Shown one piece after another: positions 1 through 10,363 of a DNA stretch of 64,000 nucleotides. The notes under the pieces were generated by a model, which searched no databases, had not been told where the DNA came from, and was given only the letters and a program-made list of their open reading frames with translations. This stretch comes from Roseibacillus sp. (lineage in GTDB: Bacteria; Verrucomicrobiota; Verrucomicrobiia; Verrucomicrobiales; Akkermansiaceae): contig JAKVCR010000016.1 in NCBI GenBank assembly GCA_022448985.1, forward strand, positions 62,001-126,000, given 5' to 3'. A program made the translations under genes and the position numbers. Within the stretch, counting starts at the first letter, position 1. Every line of letters begins with the position of its first letter.

Positions 1-298
1 CAAGGCCAGGGCCACCGGGGTCACCGGAGATGGGCCCGCGACCGCAGCCCCCATCATGAAGAGGCCGACCGGGCCAGGCGCAGGAGATGGTGGAGCAGGC
101 GCAGGCGTTGATCCCGGCCCGTCTTCAAATAAGAGATTCCTTCCTTTCCAAGGTTCTGGATTTCAAGAGGCAGTCCTTTTCCGGGCTGCCTCTTCACTTG
201 GGGGCCAATTGCTCCTCCCAATCCGCCACCGCCCCTGGACTTTTCTCCCCCCGAAGTGCGGCCTTCCCAAGCGAGGGGAATTCAGCGAAGAACTGTGT

Positions 299-1057
299 GT
301 GCGCCTTAAACTGACCATTGCCTACGACGGAAGTCCGTTCGGCGGCTGGCAGCTCCAGCCCGATACTGACACCATCCAGGTGCGCCTGGAAGGGGCCCTT
401 GCCGAAATTGCCAAGGAGCCCTTGCGGATCCATGGATCGGGACGCACCGACGCAGGCGTCCATGCCGCCGGCCAGGTCGCTCACTTTGACCCTCCTGCTG
501 AACTCACCATGAACCCGGTCAACTGGGTGGCCGCTCTTAACACCAAGCTCCCAGCTGCTATCCGGGTTTTGGAATGCGAGGAAGTGCCGGATGACTTTCA
601 TGCGCGTTTTTCGGCTATCTCCAAGATCTATCACTACGAGCTGAGCACTACTCCCATTCTTCCTCCCTTCCAGGCCGGCCGGGCCTGGCATCTTCCCCGC
701 CAGCTCGATCCGGCCACCCTTGAGGACTCCCTCGCCCTCTTCCGTGGGCGCCACGATTTCCGGGCCTTTGCCGCCAACCGGGGCAACGAAACAGCGGAAA
801 CCGACTTCCAGCGGACTCTCCATGAGACTTCCCTCGCGCCGCTCCCGCAAGGCTACCTCCTGACCTTCAGTGGCGAAGGGTTTCTCTACAAGATGGTCCG
901 GCTCCTGACCGGCGCAGCTGTCAAGACTGCCCAGGGTTACTTTCGACTCGATGATCTGGCGGACCTGCTCGACCAGCCCCCTGAACTCCCCCGGGGCAAA
1001 TCCCCGCTTTGTGCTCCCGCGGAGGGCCTGAGCCTTCATGAAGTCAATTACGGATAA
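299..1057 (+). CDS. truA: tRNA pseudouridine synthase A; GTG start at 299 preferred over the longer ORF from 56
   Basis: LTIAYDGSPFGGWQLQP and GSGRTDAGVHAAGQVAHF motifs typical of TruA. Confidence 0.93.
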   Translation: MRLKLTIAYDGSPFGGWQLQPDTDTIQVRLEGALAEIAKEPLRIHGSGRTDAGVHAAGQVAHFDPPAELTMNPVNWVAALNTKLPAAIRVLECEEVPDDFHARFSAISKIYHYELSTTPILPPFQAGRAWHLPRQLDPATLEDSLALFRGRHDFRAFAANRGNETAETDFQRTLHETSLAPLPQGYLLTFSGEGFLYKMVRLLTGAAVKTAQGYFRLDDLADLLDQPPELPRGKSPLCAPAEGLSLHEVNYG

Positions 1058-1229
1058 TCCTTATCCCAAACGGTTCATGGCTTGTCCTTGTGACGTGCCC
1101 CTCAACCCGGGGGATATGGCGACGCGAGTGCCCCGTGGGGCGGCGCTGCCGACAATTTTGAAGCCCCTGTTACGTCATTCCCTTCCCTGAGATCGCCGGC
1201 AATTGATAATCTGGGATCCGGACACAATG

Positions 1230-1257
1230 AAACGGCCCCTCCGAAGAGGGCCCGTTG
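1230..1257 (-). terminator. hairpin downstream of the porin-like gene
   Basis: inverted repeat acggcccctc/gagggcccgt around a short ccgaa loop just after the stop at 1303. Confidence 0.5.
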
Positions 1258-1302
1258 TCACGAGAACGGATCGGACTAAGCCCGCAGAGCTGGATGCGAA
1301 TC

Positions 1303-2511
1303 CTAGAAGTAGGTCCGGAATGCCAGCCAAAGGGTGAGGGCGTCCGCATCGCCTGCTGGCGCCTCAAGGCTTTCCCACTCCACCCCGGTCATGATCTTGG
1401 CATTGTGGCCGCAGACGAAGTAGTTCAAGCCTGCATAGATGCTCTGGTGTGCGTCCCCACGCCCGCTGTTGACGTTCGCAGTATGTTTGCTCCTGCGAAA
1501 ATAACGGGAATTCGATCTGATTCCTTCCGCTTCGTCAGATCCCTGGGCGGAGTAGCGCACCACAGCTTCAAGCTTGTCCGCGATCAAGTCGCGGGACGCC
1601 ATCGCGACAAACCCCCAGAAATCACCACCTCGCTGGCCCTGTCCGTCATCACCATTATCCCCGATCGTTCCTTGAAGGAGGAGGTCCCAGCCGTTTCGCT
1701 CGGTCAGGTAGGCCAGGGCAAGAGCCCAGTCATACAGGCCCACTTCGTTGTCCGCCGTGCCGTAGGCATCATTGTGCAGGAAATCAGCAATCAACTTGTC
1801 CCCGTTGCCAAGGTCAAGGGCTCCACTGGCATACAAGGCAAGCCCTCCCGTGTCGCTGGCAAGCTCCGGAGTGGACTCGGTGCTGAACGCCCCGATCGTT
1901 CCCGAGAAGTTCCCCATGGCCTTCTTGGCCGTGATCCCGGTCAGGCGAGCGGGATAAACCTTGTTCGCGACCGCGGAGCGCTCGACCGTCTTGATCTTCT
2001 TGGAGGACGTATGGACCTCATAGCTCATCCCCACCTTGTGACGCCCCACACTGACATTGACCCCGTCAAGAGCCCCACCTCCGAGCAAGGCTCCGGCGTC
2101 AAAGGAGACCAGGGCAACATCAAGACTTTGATACCCATAGTCGCGTGATCCACCATTCGGTTTGCCGTCGCTGACCAGATTGGCATTCACCTTGACCTTG
2201 AAGTGCTGCAGGACCTGCAATTGGGTGCCAAGGCGCAGCCGCCGTACCTCGTCGAAGGTCTCGGAGTCGTCAACACCACCTATGCCATCCACATCGACGG
2301 ACGCAAACTGCACCTGGGCCCGCCCGAAAAACTTCATGGCCTGGATCAGCATGGCGTCATCATTCGAGTAGAGAGGAGCCCCCAGGTCGTCGGTAAGAAG
2401 TCGGCACCAGTCCCCACCGCCACCGTCCAGGGAAGTGCCTTCTCCAGCCAGCACTGCTCCCCCGGCAGCTGCCAATCCGACTACGGTCGTCGCTATTCTT
2501 TTTCTCATCAT
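1303..2511 (-). CDS. porin-like outer membrane beta-barrel protein (phosphate-selective porin OprO/OprP-like); start near 2511
   Basis: signal peptide MMRKRIATTVVGLAAAGGAVLA, alternating barrel strands, C-terminal aromatic ...WLAFRTYF. Confidence 0.6.
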   Translation of the reverse strand: MMRKRIATTVVGLAAAGGAVLAGEGTSLDGGGGDWCRLLTDDLGAPLYSNDDAMLIQAMKFFGRAQVQFASVDVDGIGGVDDSETFDEVRRLRLGTQLQVLQHFKVKVNANLVSDGKPNGGSRDYGYQSLDVALVSFDAGALLGGGALDGVNVSVGRHKVGMSYEVHTSSKKIKTVERSAVANKVYPARLTGITAKKAMGNFSGTIGAFSTESTPELASDTGGLALYASGALDLGNGDKLIADFLHNDAYGTADNEVGLYDWALALAYLTERNGWDLLLQGTIGDNGDDGQGQRGGDFWGFVAMASRDLIADKLEAVVRYSAQGSDEAEGIRSNSRYFRRSKHTANVNSGRGDAHQSIYAGLNYFVCGHNAKIMTGVEWESLEAPAGDADALTLWLAFRTYF

Positions 2512-2776
2512 GGTCAATCGCTGTTGCGGCAGCAGTTTGGAGCCTTTGAGTGAAAGACTAAATAAAAACCCCTTATGTGGCATCATTGTCACATTACCGG
2601 AAATGGATCCTCCATGACTTCATCGCCCACAGGATTTCCTCCTCTTTTCCCAGGTCACATATGGCCCGCGCCGGGGTGTTCAGAAAGGTGCATTGCCCCG
2701 GTGATCATGGCCGAAGGCGCCTCTCCTGCCCTGCGAAGGCTCCACCACTGTCCCGATCCCTTGACGGGGGTCCGGG

Positions 2777-5623
2777 CTACTTCACTTCGATGCGGTAGGA
2801 TCCCGACTGGAGAAGGTTGAGGGTAATGCGCCCCTCCTTCTGGTCCTGGATGAATCCGCCCTTGAACCGCCTGTCTTCACCGGGCGCCTTCCCATCAATG
2901 AGAACGGTGGCCTCAGGCCCGGCCGGAAGCCGGACCGAGGCAGTGGTCTGGACCGGAATGGTGCACTCGTAATGAAGAGTCCCATCCTCCCGGAGCTTCC
3001 AGTGAACGTCAATCCGTCCCCGGCGGGAACTGTAATGGGCCTTGACCCAGGTAATGGGATCAGCATCGGGCTTGCCTTCCCCTCGCTCCGGAATCCAAGG
3101 CTCAAGGCGAATACGTTGAAAGCCGGGCAGAACGGTATCAATCCCGGCCACCATGGCCATCAGCCATCCACTCACCGCCCCGAAGCTCTGGTCGACCGCG
3201 GGGTCCTGCGGCTTACGACCTTTCCCGGTAGGGCCCCAACTGCTCCGCAGGGTTGTGGCCCCTTTGTCCACGGCGTAGCCCCAGGAGGGAAACTTATCGG
3301 TTTGAAGAAGTTTCAAGGCGATCTGGTGATTTCCTGTCCACGTCAATACGGGAAGCAGGGATCTGGCCCCCAATACACCCGTCGTTATCCCACTTGCGGT
3401 TCCGCTCTCCTTTTCGGCCAGGAGGGCCAGAAGATCCGCCGTAACCCTGGGCTTGGAGGCCTTGGTAAGAAGGCCAAGGCGCAGGGCAAGCACATGGGAG
3501 GTCTGGGACCGAACCTTGAGAGCGCCATCAGCATTCACGAAATTCTTGCGAAACTCACCCTGTAGCTCGACGAAGGTCTTATTGTAGGTGAGATGGTTAA
3601 TGGGATTCCCCGCAACACGGGACATTTCCGCCATCAGCCGGAAATTGAGGGCCAGCATGGCCAGGTCTATGACTCTTGATGGCGTGGGATCATTGTAGTG
3701 CTGGCGATCACCCCGGCTCGTTCCAAATACCCTTCCGCGCCCCAGGCGATGAGCGTCGTAGCGGGCCTGGAGGTATTTTTTCATCGCGGTCCAATTCTCT
3801 TTCACTACTTCTTCATCGCCATACATCCACCAATGATCAAAGACCGCATGGATCCCGGCATCGGAAAACCCTGCTCCGTAAGAAAGACGATCCTCGGCAA
3901 AGGGAAAGGGGGCATGTCTTCGGTAGTAACCCTGCTTGTCCCGGGCGCGCTGTAATTCCCTGAACCACTTCCGCAGGAAGGCTGCATTGTCGGTGTGATA
4001 ACAGGCGGACTTGGCAAAAAGCTGGACCGCTCCCAGGTCCCCCATGCGCTCGTTGACCCGCTCGGAGCTGGAGGGCAGGTCGATCCAGTTGGCCCGTTGG
4101 GTCCAGACACAATTTTGGAAGATCCGGTTCACCCGTTCATCGCTGCACTCAAAGCTACTGGTAAGCGGGGTGTCGCTATGAATGACCAGGCCCCGGAGAA
4201 GGTCCGGGCCGGGCTTGCCAGGCAGTCCCTCGACCTCGGCAAAGCGGAAGGTGTGAATGGTAAAGCGCGGGGTCCAGCTCTCGACCCCGCCACCCTTGCA
4301 GACGTAGGTATCGGTGGCAGCCATATCCCGTTGGCGATTCAGGGCAAGATCACTGGTCTCTACCCCATAACGAATGGTGAGCTTCTGGCCCTTCTTCATC
4401 CCACTGACCTGCAGGCGAACGTTCCCGGTAAAGTTCTGACCAAAATCGAAGAGATGGCACTTGGGACGGGATTCGCTGACCGCGACAGCCTTTCTCTCCT
4501 CGACTATCCGGACGGGTGGCGCCGCGTAGCCTTCCAAGGACCGTGGTTTCACGAAAGCAACCTCTCCCGTCCGACGGCCGCTGCGGTCCAGGAAGGGAGC
4601 CTTTACGGGCTTGTTGGAAGAGGCCTCCACCGCCTGCTCCCAGCCCTTGTCGTCATATCCGGCTTCCGCCCACCCGCTGAGTTCCTTGGTGGCATCATAG
4701 CCCTCCCCCATGAGGAGATCCGCCTCGAATTCCGGGCCGGTGGTGACTTTCCACGTCGGGTCGCTGGTGATGATGCTTTCGGTTCCATCTGCAAACTCAA
4801 GGTGGAGTTGCACCAGGAGGGCGGGCGTCTTCCCGTAGATGTTGCGGCCCGTGCCAAATGGTCCAAACTTCTTGCGCTTTCCCGATCCCACATACCCGGC
4901 ATACCAGCCGTCCGCCAAGATTGCCCCCAGGCAATTCTCCCCCTCCTTCATCAGCGAGGTGACATCATGGCTCTGATAATAGGCGCGCTTGGAATAGTCG
5001 CTCCAGCCCGGGGCGAGGTAGGCATCCCCAACCTTTGAGCCATTGAGATGGAGCTCAAGGACCCCGAGGGCACTTGCATGCAGACGGGCCCCCACAATCT
5101 TCTTCCCGGCACCAAATCCCTTGCGGTAGTAGCGGGGCGGCGGAAGGTGGAGCTGGGCCGGATTCCGGTGCAGGGGGGTCTCGTCCTTGAAGGAAATCCA
5201 CTCCGCCTTCCAGTCCCCGGCACCAAGAAGCCCCATCGAGAAGTGGGCAGGAGCACTCCATGGGGTCGCTCCATCCTTCTCGTCCCAGACCTGTACTTTC
5301 CAGAAGACCTGCTGTCCGGACTGAAGAGGTTTTTCACCCTTATAGAAAACGAGATAGTTGCTGGTGCTCCTTGTCTTGCCCGTATCCCACAAGTCTCCCT
5401 CATCCCGGGCAAGGGCAGCTTCGGAACTCGCGGCCAGGATCCGATAGGCCCGCTGGACCTTCCCCTTTTCTCCCGTCTTGAGAAGCCAGCTCAAACGGGG
5501 AACCTCCGCATGGAGGCCCGTTGGGTTGACCTGGTGCTCACAGGTCAGGTTGGTAACCGCCAGGTCCGCCCCGGGAAGCGGAAGGGTCAACAGGACGCTA
5601 AGGAAAAGGATCGGTGCTCTCAT
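2777..5623 (-). CDS. alpha-L-rhamnosidase, GH78 family, secreted
   Basis: N-terminal LTCEHQVNPTGLHAEVPRLSW, HDVTSLMKEGENCLGAILADGWYAG, PSSSERVNERMGDLGAVQ; signal peptide. Confidence 0.9.
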   Translation of the reverse strand: MRAPILFLSVLLTLPLPGADLAVTNLTCEHQVNPTGLHAEVPRLSWLLKTGEKGKVQRAYRILAASSEAALARDEGDLWDTGKTRSTSNYLVFYKGEKPLQSGQQVFWKVQVWDEKDGATPWSAPAHFSMGLLGAGDWKAEWISFKDETPLHRNPAQLHLPPPRYYRKGFGAGKKIVGARLHASALGVLELHLNGSKVGDAYLAPGWSDYSKRAYYQSHDVTSLMKEGENCLGAILADGWYAGYVGSGKRKKFGPFGTGRNIYGKTPALLVQLHLEFADGTESIITSDPTWKVTTGPEFEADLLMGEGYDATKELSGWAEAGYDDKGWEQAVEASSNKPVKAPFLDRSGRRTGEVAFVKPRSLEGYAAPPVRIVEERKAVAVSESRPKCHLFDFGQNFTGNVRLQVSGMKKGQKLTIRYGVETSDLALNRQRDMAATDTYVCKGGGVESWTPRFTIHTFRFAEVEGLPGKPGPDLLRGLVIHSDTPLTSSFECSDERVNRIFQNCVWTQRANWIDLPSSSERVNERMGDLGAVQLFAKSACYHTDNAAFLRKWFRELQRARDKQGYYRRHAPFPFAEDRLSYGAGFSDAGIHAVFDHWWMYGDEEVVKENWTAMKKYLQARYDAHRLGRGRVFGTSRGDRQHYNDPTPSRVIDLAMLALNFRLMAEMSRVAGNPINHLTYNKTFVELQGEFRKNFVNADGALKVRSQTSHVLALRLGLLTKASKPRVTADLLALLAEKESGTASGITTGVLGARSLLPVLTWTGNHQIALKLLQTDKFPSWGYAVDKGATTLRSSWGPTGKGRKPQDPAVDQSFGAVSGWLMAMVAGIDTVLPGFQRIRLEPWIPERGEGKPDADPITWVKAHYSSRRGRIDVHWKLREDGTLHYECTIPVQTTASVRLPAGPEATVLIDGKAPGEDRRFKGGFIQDQKEGRITLNLLQSGSYRIEVK

Positions 5624-5838
5624 GCTGTGAAGGGGGTGACTCCAGTGCGGGGGCTAGGGAACAGCAGGTTCCATGGATGAGCAAGAACGTCCTGCACATG
5701 GAAACCCCGGACCCGTTTCGGACCCCCTCACACCGCAGGAAACTGCCGGTTTTTCGCAGCTAAATCACGGAAACCACCGTCGGTCGCCACCACATATTCA
5801 AACACCCTTCAGCTGCGGCAGGCGGGGCGTAAGAGAAA

Positions 5839-5864
5839 AGGGCAGGGGGCCAGGTGCCTGCCCT
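5839..5864 (-). terminator. hairpin after the 5881 gene
   Basis: AGGGCAGG/CCTGCCCT 8-bp stem; on the minus strand followed by TTCTCTT. Confidence 0.5.
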
Positions 5865-5880
5865 GTGGATAACCAACGTT

Positions 5881-6933
5881 CTAGAGATCCGAGTAAAAAG
5901 CCGGCGGATCAACAGGCGCATTGAAAACGTTCTGGCTGCCCCTGCGCTCGATGATCATGCCGGAAGTCAACTCAACGTCGTCAGCAGGATCGAAATTGAG
6001 GCTATACCACCCGACCGGGAAGTCGGGGGGTGCGTTTAGCGTGGAGTAGAAATACTGCTCAAATCCGCTGGCGTCTGCCTTGGGCAGGTAGACGATGTCC
6101 GCCTCCAAAGCAGTCGCGGTGGCGGAACCAGTCACGCTGTTCTCCAGGCCGCTGTTGCCGAGAGTGGCCCCCACGGGATAGGCGGTGCCGAGGTAGGTGA
6201 AGACCTCGCTGACAGGCAGGTTCGTGCTGGTGATCTTGACCATGCCGGATACCACGAGCCGGAGATCATCGTTCCCCTTCTCCTCAATGAGAATCCCGTC
6301 GACATAGTTCAGGGGAAAATTGGTGGCGTCCGCGAAGTCCTCCGCGTCCAACCATCCTTCAAAGTCTTCCGATAACATATTACCGGGGTTGGAGTAGAAG
6401 ACTCGGATGAACGGGGGTTCGGGGGGAACGTTGTTGGGATTGGGAACATAGATCACACTCGCCTCAGAGGGGTCCGCATTGTCGGAGCCTTTGAGCCCTA
6501 CCTCGTTGTCGGCACCAAAGACGTCCCCAATAGTCTTGGCAGCGCGGATGGTGTAATCCGTTGCATCGTCAGCAACGATGTCGGAGAGACCGGTCAGGTC
6601 GCTACCACTCCAACCGTCAACTTCGATGACGGTGCCCTCGGAAGAGGTGCCCCCCGTGATCTCGACGAGGTAGCGCTTCCCAGGGATAAGGACGGTAGAG
6701 AAATTGACCTCGTCGTCGGTCAGGCTGTCCGCGGTCTGGGAATCGAATGTTCCGGAGACTACCGTCGGTTCGTGGAAGCGTAGTCCCAGGAGTGTAAACT
6801 TACCCTCCCCCTTGATGGTGTGAATCTCATACCCGCCTGCGTTTGACGCGACTGCCTGGGCAGAGGCGGGGCCACAGAAAAGGAGGAGCGAGCCGACACC
6901 AAGTGCCGCCTTCTTGAGCGTTGCTGCTTTCAT
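5881..6933 (-). CDS. TIGR02597-like secreted protein, paralog of 8011..9018
   Basis: start MKAATLKKAALGVGSLLL; extensive similarity to 8011..9018 through the C-terminal FNAPVDPPAFYSDL. Confidence 0.7.
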   Translation of the reverse strand: MKAATLKKAALGVGSLLLFCGPASAQAVASNAGGYEIHTIKGEGKFTLLGLRFHEPTVVSGTFDSQTADSLTDDEVNFSTVLIPGKRYLVEITGGTSSEGTVIEVDGWSGSDLTGLSDIVADDATDYTIRAAKTIGDVFGADNEVGLKGSDNADPSEASVIYVPNPNNVPPEPPFIRVFYSNPGNMLSEDFEGWLDAEDFADATNFPLNYVDGILIEEKGNDDLRLVVSGMVKITSTNLPVSEVFTYLGTAYPVGATLGNSGLENSVTGSATATALEADIVYLPKADASGFEQYFYSTLNAPPDFPVGWYSLNFDPADDVELTSGMIIERRGSQNVFNAPVDPPAFYSDL

Positions 6934-7233
6934 GGCTACCAGTCCCATGATGGAGGACGCGGTTGTTGCTGTGGAGTCAGAACCTGGGATTTTCATGCGA
7001 TTGGCGCACCGCCTGATACGCCTTCAACCGGGAGTGAGCCGGTTGATTTTCACAATTCCGGATTTTCCCCGGATAATCATTCCCTTCCGTGCCAGAACAG
7101 CGCTGGCAAGGAGGTGCCTGTTGCGACCGAAACCCCGCCCTCGCCCCCCTACGCCACACACCTTGGGACCACTGCCCTGGCACCCGGCGGATCACATTAG
7201 TGAGTTCCCGCGCCTTCCCCCGGGGATCTCCCG

Positions 7234-7272
7234 AAAAAAAACCTGCCGGTCTTTCGACCGGCAGGTTTAAAA
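7234..7272 (-). terminator. strong hairpin, probably bidirectional
   Basis: perfect 13-bp stem AAACCTGCCGGTC-TTTC-GACCGGCAGGTTT flanked by A and T runs, 3' of the PEP-CTERM gene. Confidence 0.85.
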
Positions 7273-7304
7273 AACGACCTTGGTTCTGAGAACCTTTTCG
7301 GACC

Positions 7305-7916
7305 TTAGCGCCTGCGGCGGATCAGGAGCGAGAGACCAGCGAGGCCAATAAGGAGGCTGCTGGAGGGCTCCGGAATACCAACGAGGGCGAGGGCCGGGTT
7401 TTGTCTGGGGACAGTAGACGGCTGAAGCGTGAACGAATCAAAATCTCCGAGCAATAGAGTCGAGGTGTTGTTCACGTAGATGGTCGAAACGGCGGGCTCT
7501 GAAGTGGGGAAACTACCGATTTCCAACACAGCTGCCTGTGTGGAGCTGGCAAGATCGCCACCGTTACCAAGAACCAGATAAATCGGCGCTCCAGCAAACG
7601 GGGAACCAACGATGGAGCTTCCGTCGTTGGAGAAGTTGTAGACCCCATTGAAAACACCGGCGGAACCGACGGAACCAGAGGCGCCATCAAACTCGGTGAA
7701 CAGGCTGGCAAGATCTGCGCCGGAGCCAAGGGTGGCAAGGGCGCCTACATCGGAAATGCTTCCGATCGCGGCGACACCGCCTTCGACTGCGGCACCCGTG
7801 TTGTCGACCACGGACTGGGTGTTCACCGGTCCTTGGTTGTTGGTTACCGTAATGCTGGCTCCAAAAGCGGAGACTGACATCGCGGCGAGTGTGGCTACTA
7901 CGTGCTTCAATTTCAT
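7305..7916 (-). CDS. PEP-CTERM sorting-domain protein
   Basis: signal peptide MKLKHVVATLAAMSVSAFGAS; C-terminus IPEPSSSLLIGLAGLSLLIRRRR (PEP + TM + Arg cluster). Confidence 0.85.
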   Translation of the reverse strand: MKLKHVVATLAAMSVSAFGASITVTNNQGPVNTQSVVDNTGAAVEGGVAAIGSISDVGALATLGSGADLASLFTEFDGASGSVGSAGVFNGVYNFSNDGSSIVGSPFAGAPIYLVLGNGGDLASSTQAAVLEIGSFPTSEPAVSTIYVNNTSTLLLGDFDSFTLQPSTVPRQNPALALVGIPEPSSSLLIGLAGLSLLIRRRR

Positions 7917-8010
7917 AGTGAGTGGTTTGTGCTGAGTTTTGTGTGGTAGGAGAGGATTCCTGAGAGCAGCGGGGATCAAACCCTCAACTGCTCTCCAGGA
8001 AAAACGTCTC

Positions 8011-9018
8011 TTAGAGGTCTGCGTAAAAAGCCGGCGGGGTAACAGGCGCATTGAAGGCGGCACCGGTACCGTTCTGGCTGATGATGATGCCGGAAGTCAG
8101 CTCAACGTCGGCACCACTTCCGAAAGTGGCGGAGTTCAGCCAACCGTCAAACCCGGCGAGCGTGGAGTAGAAGTACTGCTCAAATCCGCTCGCGTCTGCC
8201 TTGGGCAGGTAAACGGTGTCAGCCTCCGAGGGGTCCGCGTTGGCGGAACCACTCACGCTGCTGGCAAGACCACTGTTGCCGAGGGTCGAGCCCACGGGGT
8301 AGGCAGTGCCGAGGTAAGTGAAGGCCTGGCCGACGGGAAGGTTCGTGCTGGTGGTCTTGACCATGCCGGTCACGACGAGCGAGATGTTCGCAGCGCCCTT
8401 CTCGTTGACGATGATTCCGTCGACGTAGTTGAGAGGAAGGTCGGTGGCGTCCGCGAAGGTCGCAGCGTCCAACCATCCGTCAAAGCCGGCGAGGGTGGAG
8501 TAGAATACCTGGGTGAAGCCAGCTCCGTTGGGAACGTAGATGACGCTCGCCTCAGAGGGGTCAGCATTGGCGGAACCAGTGAGGCCCGCAGAGTTGTCGG
8601 CACCAAAGACGTCGCCAATAGTCTTGGCAGCGCGGATGGTGTAATCCGTTGCATCGTCAGCAACGATGTCGGAGAGACCGGTCAGGTCGCTATTGCTCCA
8701 ACCGTCAACTTCGATGACGGTGCCCTCGGAAGAGGTGCCACCAGTGATCTCGACGAGGTAACGCTTACCTGCGCTAAGGACGTCGCTGAAGTTAACATCT
8801 GCATCGCTCAGGCTGGTCGCGGTCTGGGAATCGAATGTTCCGGAGACTACCTGCGGTTCGTGGAGGCGAAGTCCGATGACGTTGAATTTGCCCGCATTAA
8901 TCGTGAGGGTCTCGTAACCGCCTGCACCTGATACTGCCGACTGGGAGAAGGCGGAACCAGAGAGGAGGCTAAGCGAACCCGCAGCGAGTGCGGCTTTCTT
9001 TAGTGTCGTTGCTTTCAT
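8011..9018 (-). CDS. TIGR02597-like secreted protein, paralog of 5881..6933
   Basis: MKATTLKKAALAAGSLSLLSGSAFS; internal repeat GSANADPSEA...YFYSTLAGFDGWL. Confidence 0.7.
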   Translation of the reverse strand: MKATTLKKAALAAGSLSLLSGSAFSQSAVSGAGGYETLTINAGKFNVIGLRLHEPQVVSGTFDSQTATSLSDADVNFSDVLSAGKRYLVEITGGTSSEGTVIEVDGWSNSDLTGLSDIVADDATDYTIRAAKTIGDVFGADNSAGLTGSANADPSEASVIYVPNGAGFTQVFYSTLAGFDGWLDAATFADATDLPLNYVDGIIVNEKGAANISLVVTGMVKTTSTNLPVGQAFTYLGTAYPVGSTLGNSGLASSVSGSANADPSEADTVYLPKADASGFEQYFYSTLAGFDGWLNSATFGSGADVELTSGIIISQNGTGAAFNAPVTPPAFYADL

Positions 9019-9358
9019 GGCTATTGGATGACTCTGATAAGAGGTCGTTTTTGTTTTTGGGGTGTGTTCTCAGTTTCCGCAGGCAATCCACCTGCAAAAT
9101 AGCTACCGTAGGTGTATATGGTCAATTTTTTTTTAAGTGCTCCGGGAAAAAACAAATTAGTAAAACCGTAACACCTTGATCCGACCTAAGAGCCTCTGCA
9201 TTAAGGCATTGCAATTCCCTCAGTATATAAAAATTCATTTGGCGGATACCCCAAAAGGCAGTTTCTCCAATCCGCGTCCAAAAATCGGGAAGGGCGGCCG
9301 CTCTTCCGGGCAATTTGCAGGGTCATGGAAGGCATCCCCCAGCCCTTTCCGGGAGCGG

Positions 9359-10294
9359 TTACCAACAGCTCATCTCCCGGAACATCTCCAACCGCCCAAG
9401 GATTTCGGATTCGGAGAGCTCTTCAAGCCTCCGGGTCGAGAAGGCTTCACAGGTGAAGGAGGCCATTACGGTCCCCCGGACCACCGCTTCCCGAATCTGC
9501 TCAAAGCGGTAGTCGGTGATTCCGAGGGACGCGAGATATCCGGCCATGGCGCCCAGGAAGGTATCCCCGGCACCAGTCGGGTCGGCTACCTCCGGGAGCG
9601 GAAAGGCGCCGCAGCGGAATAGGCCATGATTGACTTCCGGCGGCCCAAAGAGAATGGCTCCGAACTCTCCCAGCTTGATGACCACGTAACCCGGGCCCTT
9701 CCCTCGCAGGAGATTGCCTGCTTCAACCAGGTTGGTGGTCCCGGCATACTCACGTGCCTCCGTCTCATTGATGACCAGAAGGTCAATCCCGGCGAGAACC
9801 TCCTCCAGTTCCTCACGCGCTATCCCGATCCAGAGGTCCATAGTGTCTGCCAGCACAAAGCGATCGGGGGCCGTGCATTGGGACAGCATTTCCAACTGGT
9901 TAACCGGCGCCATGTTGGCCAGCACCACCACCGGGGAAACCGCCAACTCGGAAGGCAGGCTGACCCGCCAGTTCTCCAGAACATTAACCGCCACGTTGTG
10001 GGTGGTGCGGTCATTCATGTTCTGGTGATACTCACCGCTCCAAGTGAAGGAGGCCCCATCAGACCGGTCCACGCCCTTCAGGGTAACTCCATGCCGTTCC
10101 AGCATGGCGAGATGCTCAGGAGGATAGTCGCTGCCTACGACCCCGACGAGATGGACCGGAGCGGTAAAGTAACTGGCAGCAAGCGAGGCATAGGACGCCG
10201 ATCCCCCCAGAAGATTGGTCGCTTCATCGGTAGGCGTCTTGACGTTGTCGATCGCAATGGAGCCGCCAACCAGGAGAGAAAGAGCATCGGACAT
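9359..10294 (-). CDS. PfkB-family carbohydrate kinase
   Basis: LLGGSASYASLAAS, DLLVINETEA, DPTGAGDTFLGAMAGYLA. Confidence 0.88.
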   Translation of the reverse strand: MSDALSLLVGGSIAIDNVKTPTDEATNLLGGSASYASLAASYFTAPVHLVGVVGSDYPPEHLAMLERHGVTLKGVDRSDGASFTWSGEYHQNMNDRTTHNVAVNVLENWRVSLPSELAVSPVVVLANMAPVNQLEMLSQCTAPDRFVLADTMDLWIGIAREELEEVLAGIDLLVINETEAREYAGTTNLVEAGNLLRGKGPGYVVIKLGEFGAILFGPPEVNHGLFRCGAFPLPEVADPTGAGDTFLGAMAGYLASLGITDYRFEQIREAVVRGTVMASFTCEAFSTRRLEELSESEILGRLEMFREMSCW

Positions 10295-10363
10295 GGCCGC
10301 GAAGTTCGGCCCCAATACCGGGAAGATTCAAGTCCGATGTTCTCCGGCAGGGATCCTGCTGCA

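Noticed and set aside
1-57. Possible divergent minus-strand gene starting MMGAAVAGPSPVTPVALAL and running off the left edge
   Set aside because: Only about 19 codons visible; cannot be supported.
194-1039. 281-aa minus-strand ORF opposite truA
   Set aside because: Antisense shadow of a clearly conserved truA frame; no recognisable domain. The same applies to the other long antisense ORFs in the track (e.g. 10984..12918, 39809..42298, 3995..5038, 55543..57045), typical of GC-rich DNA.
1080-1300. Searched for tRNA or riboswitch in the truA-porin gap and other intergenic regions, including upstream of the thiE operon
   Set aside because: No cloverleaf, T-loop GGTTCRA consensus or THI-box core recognised by eye; a covariance-model scan (tRNAscan-SE, Infernal/Rfam) would be needed to exclude them.
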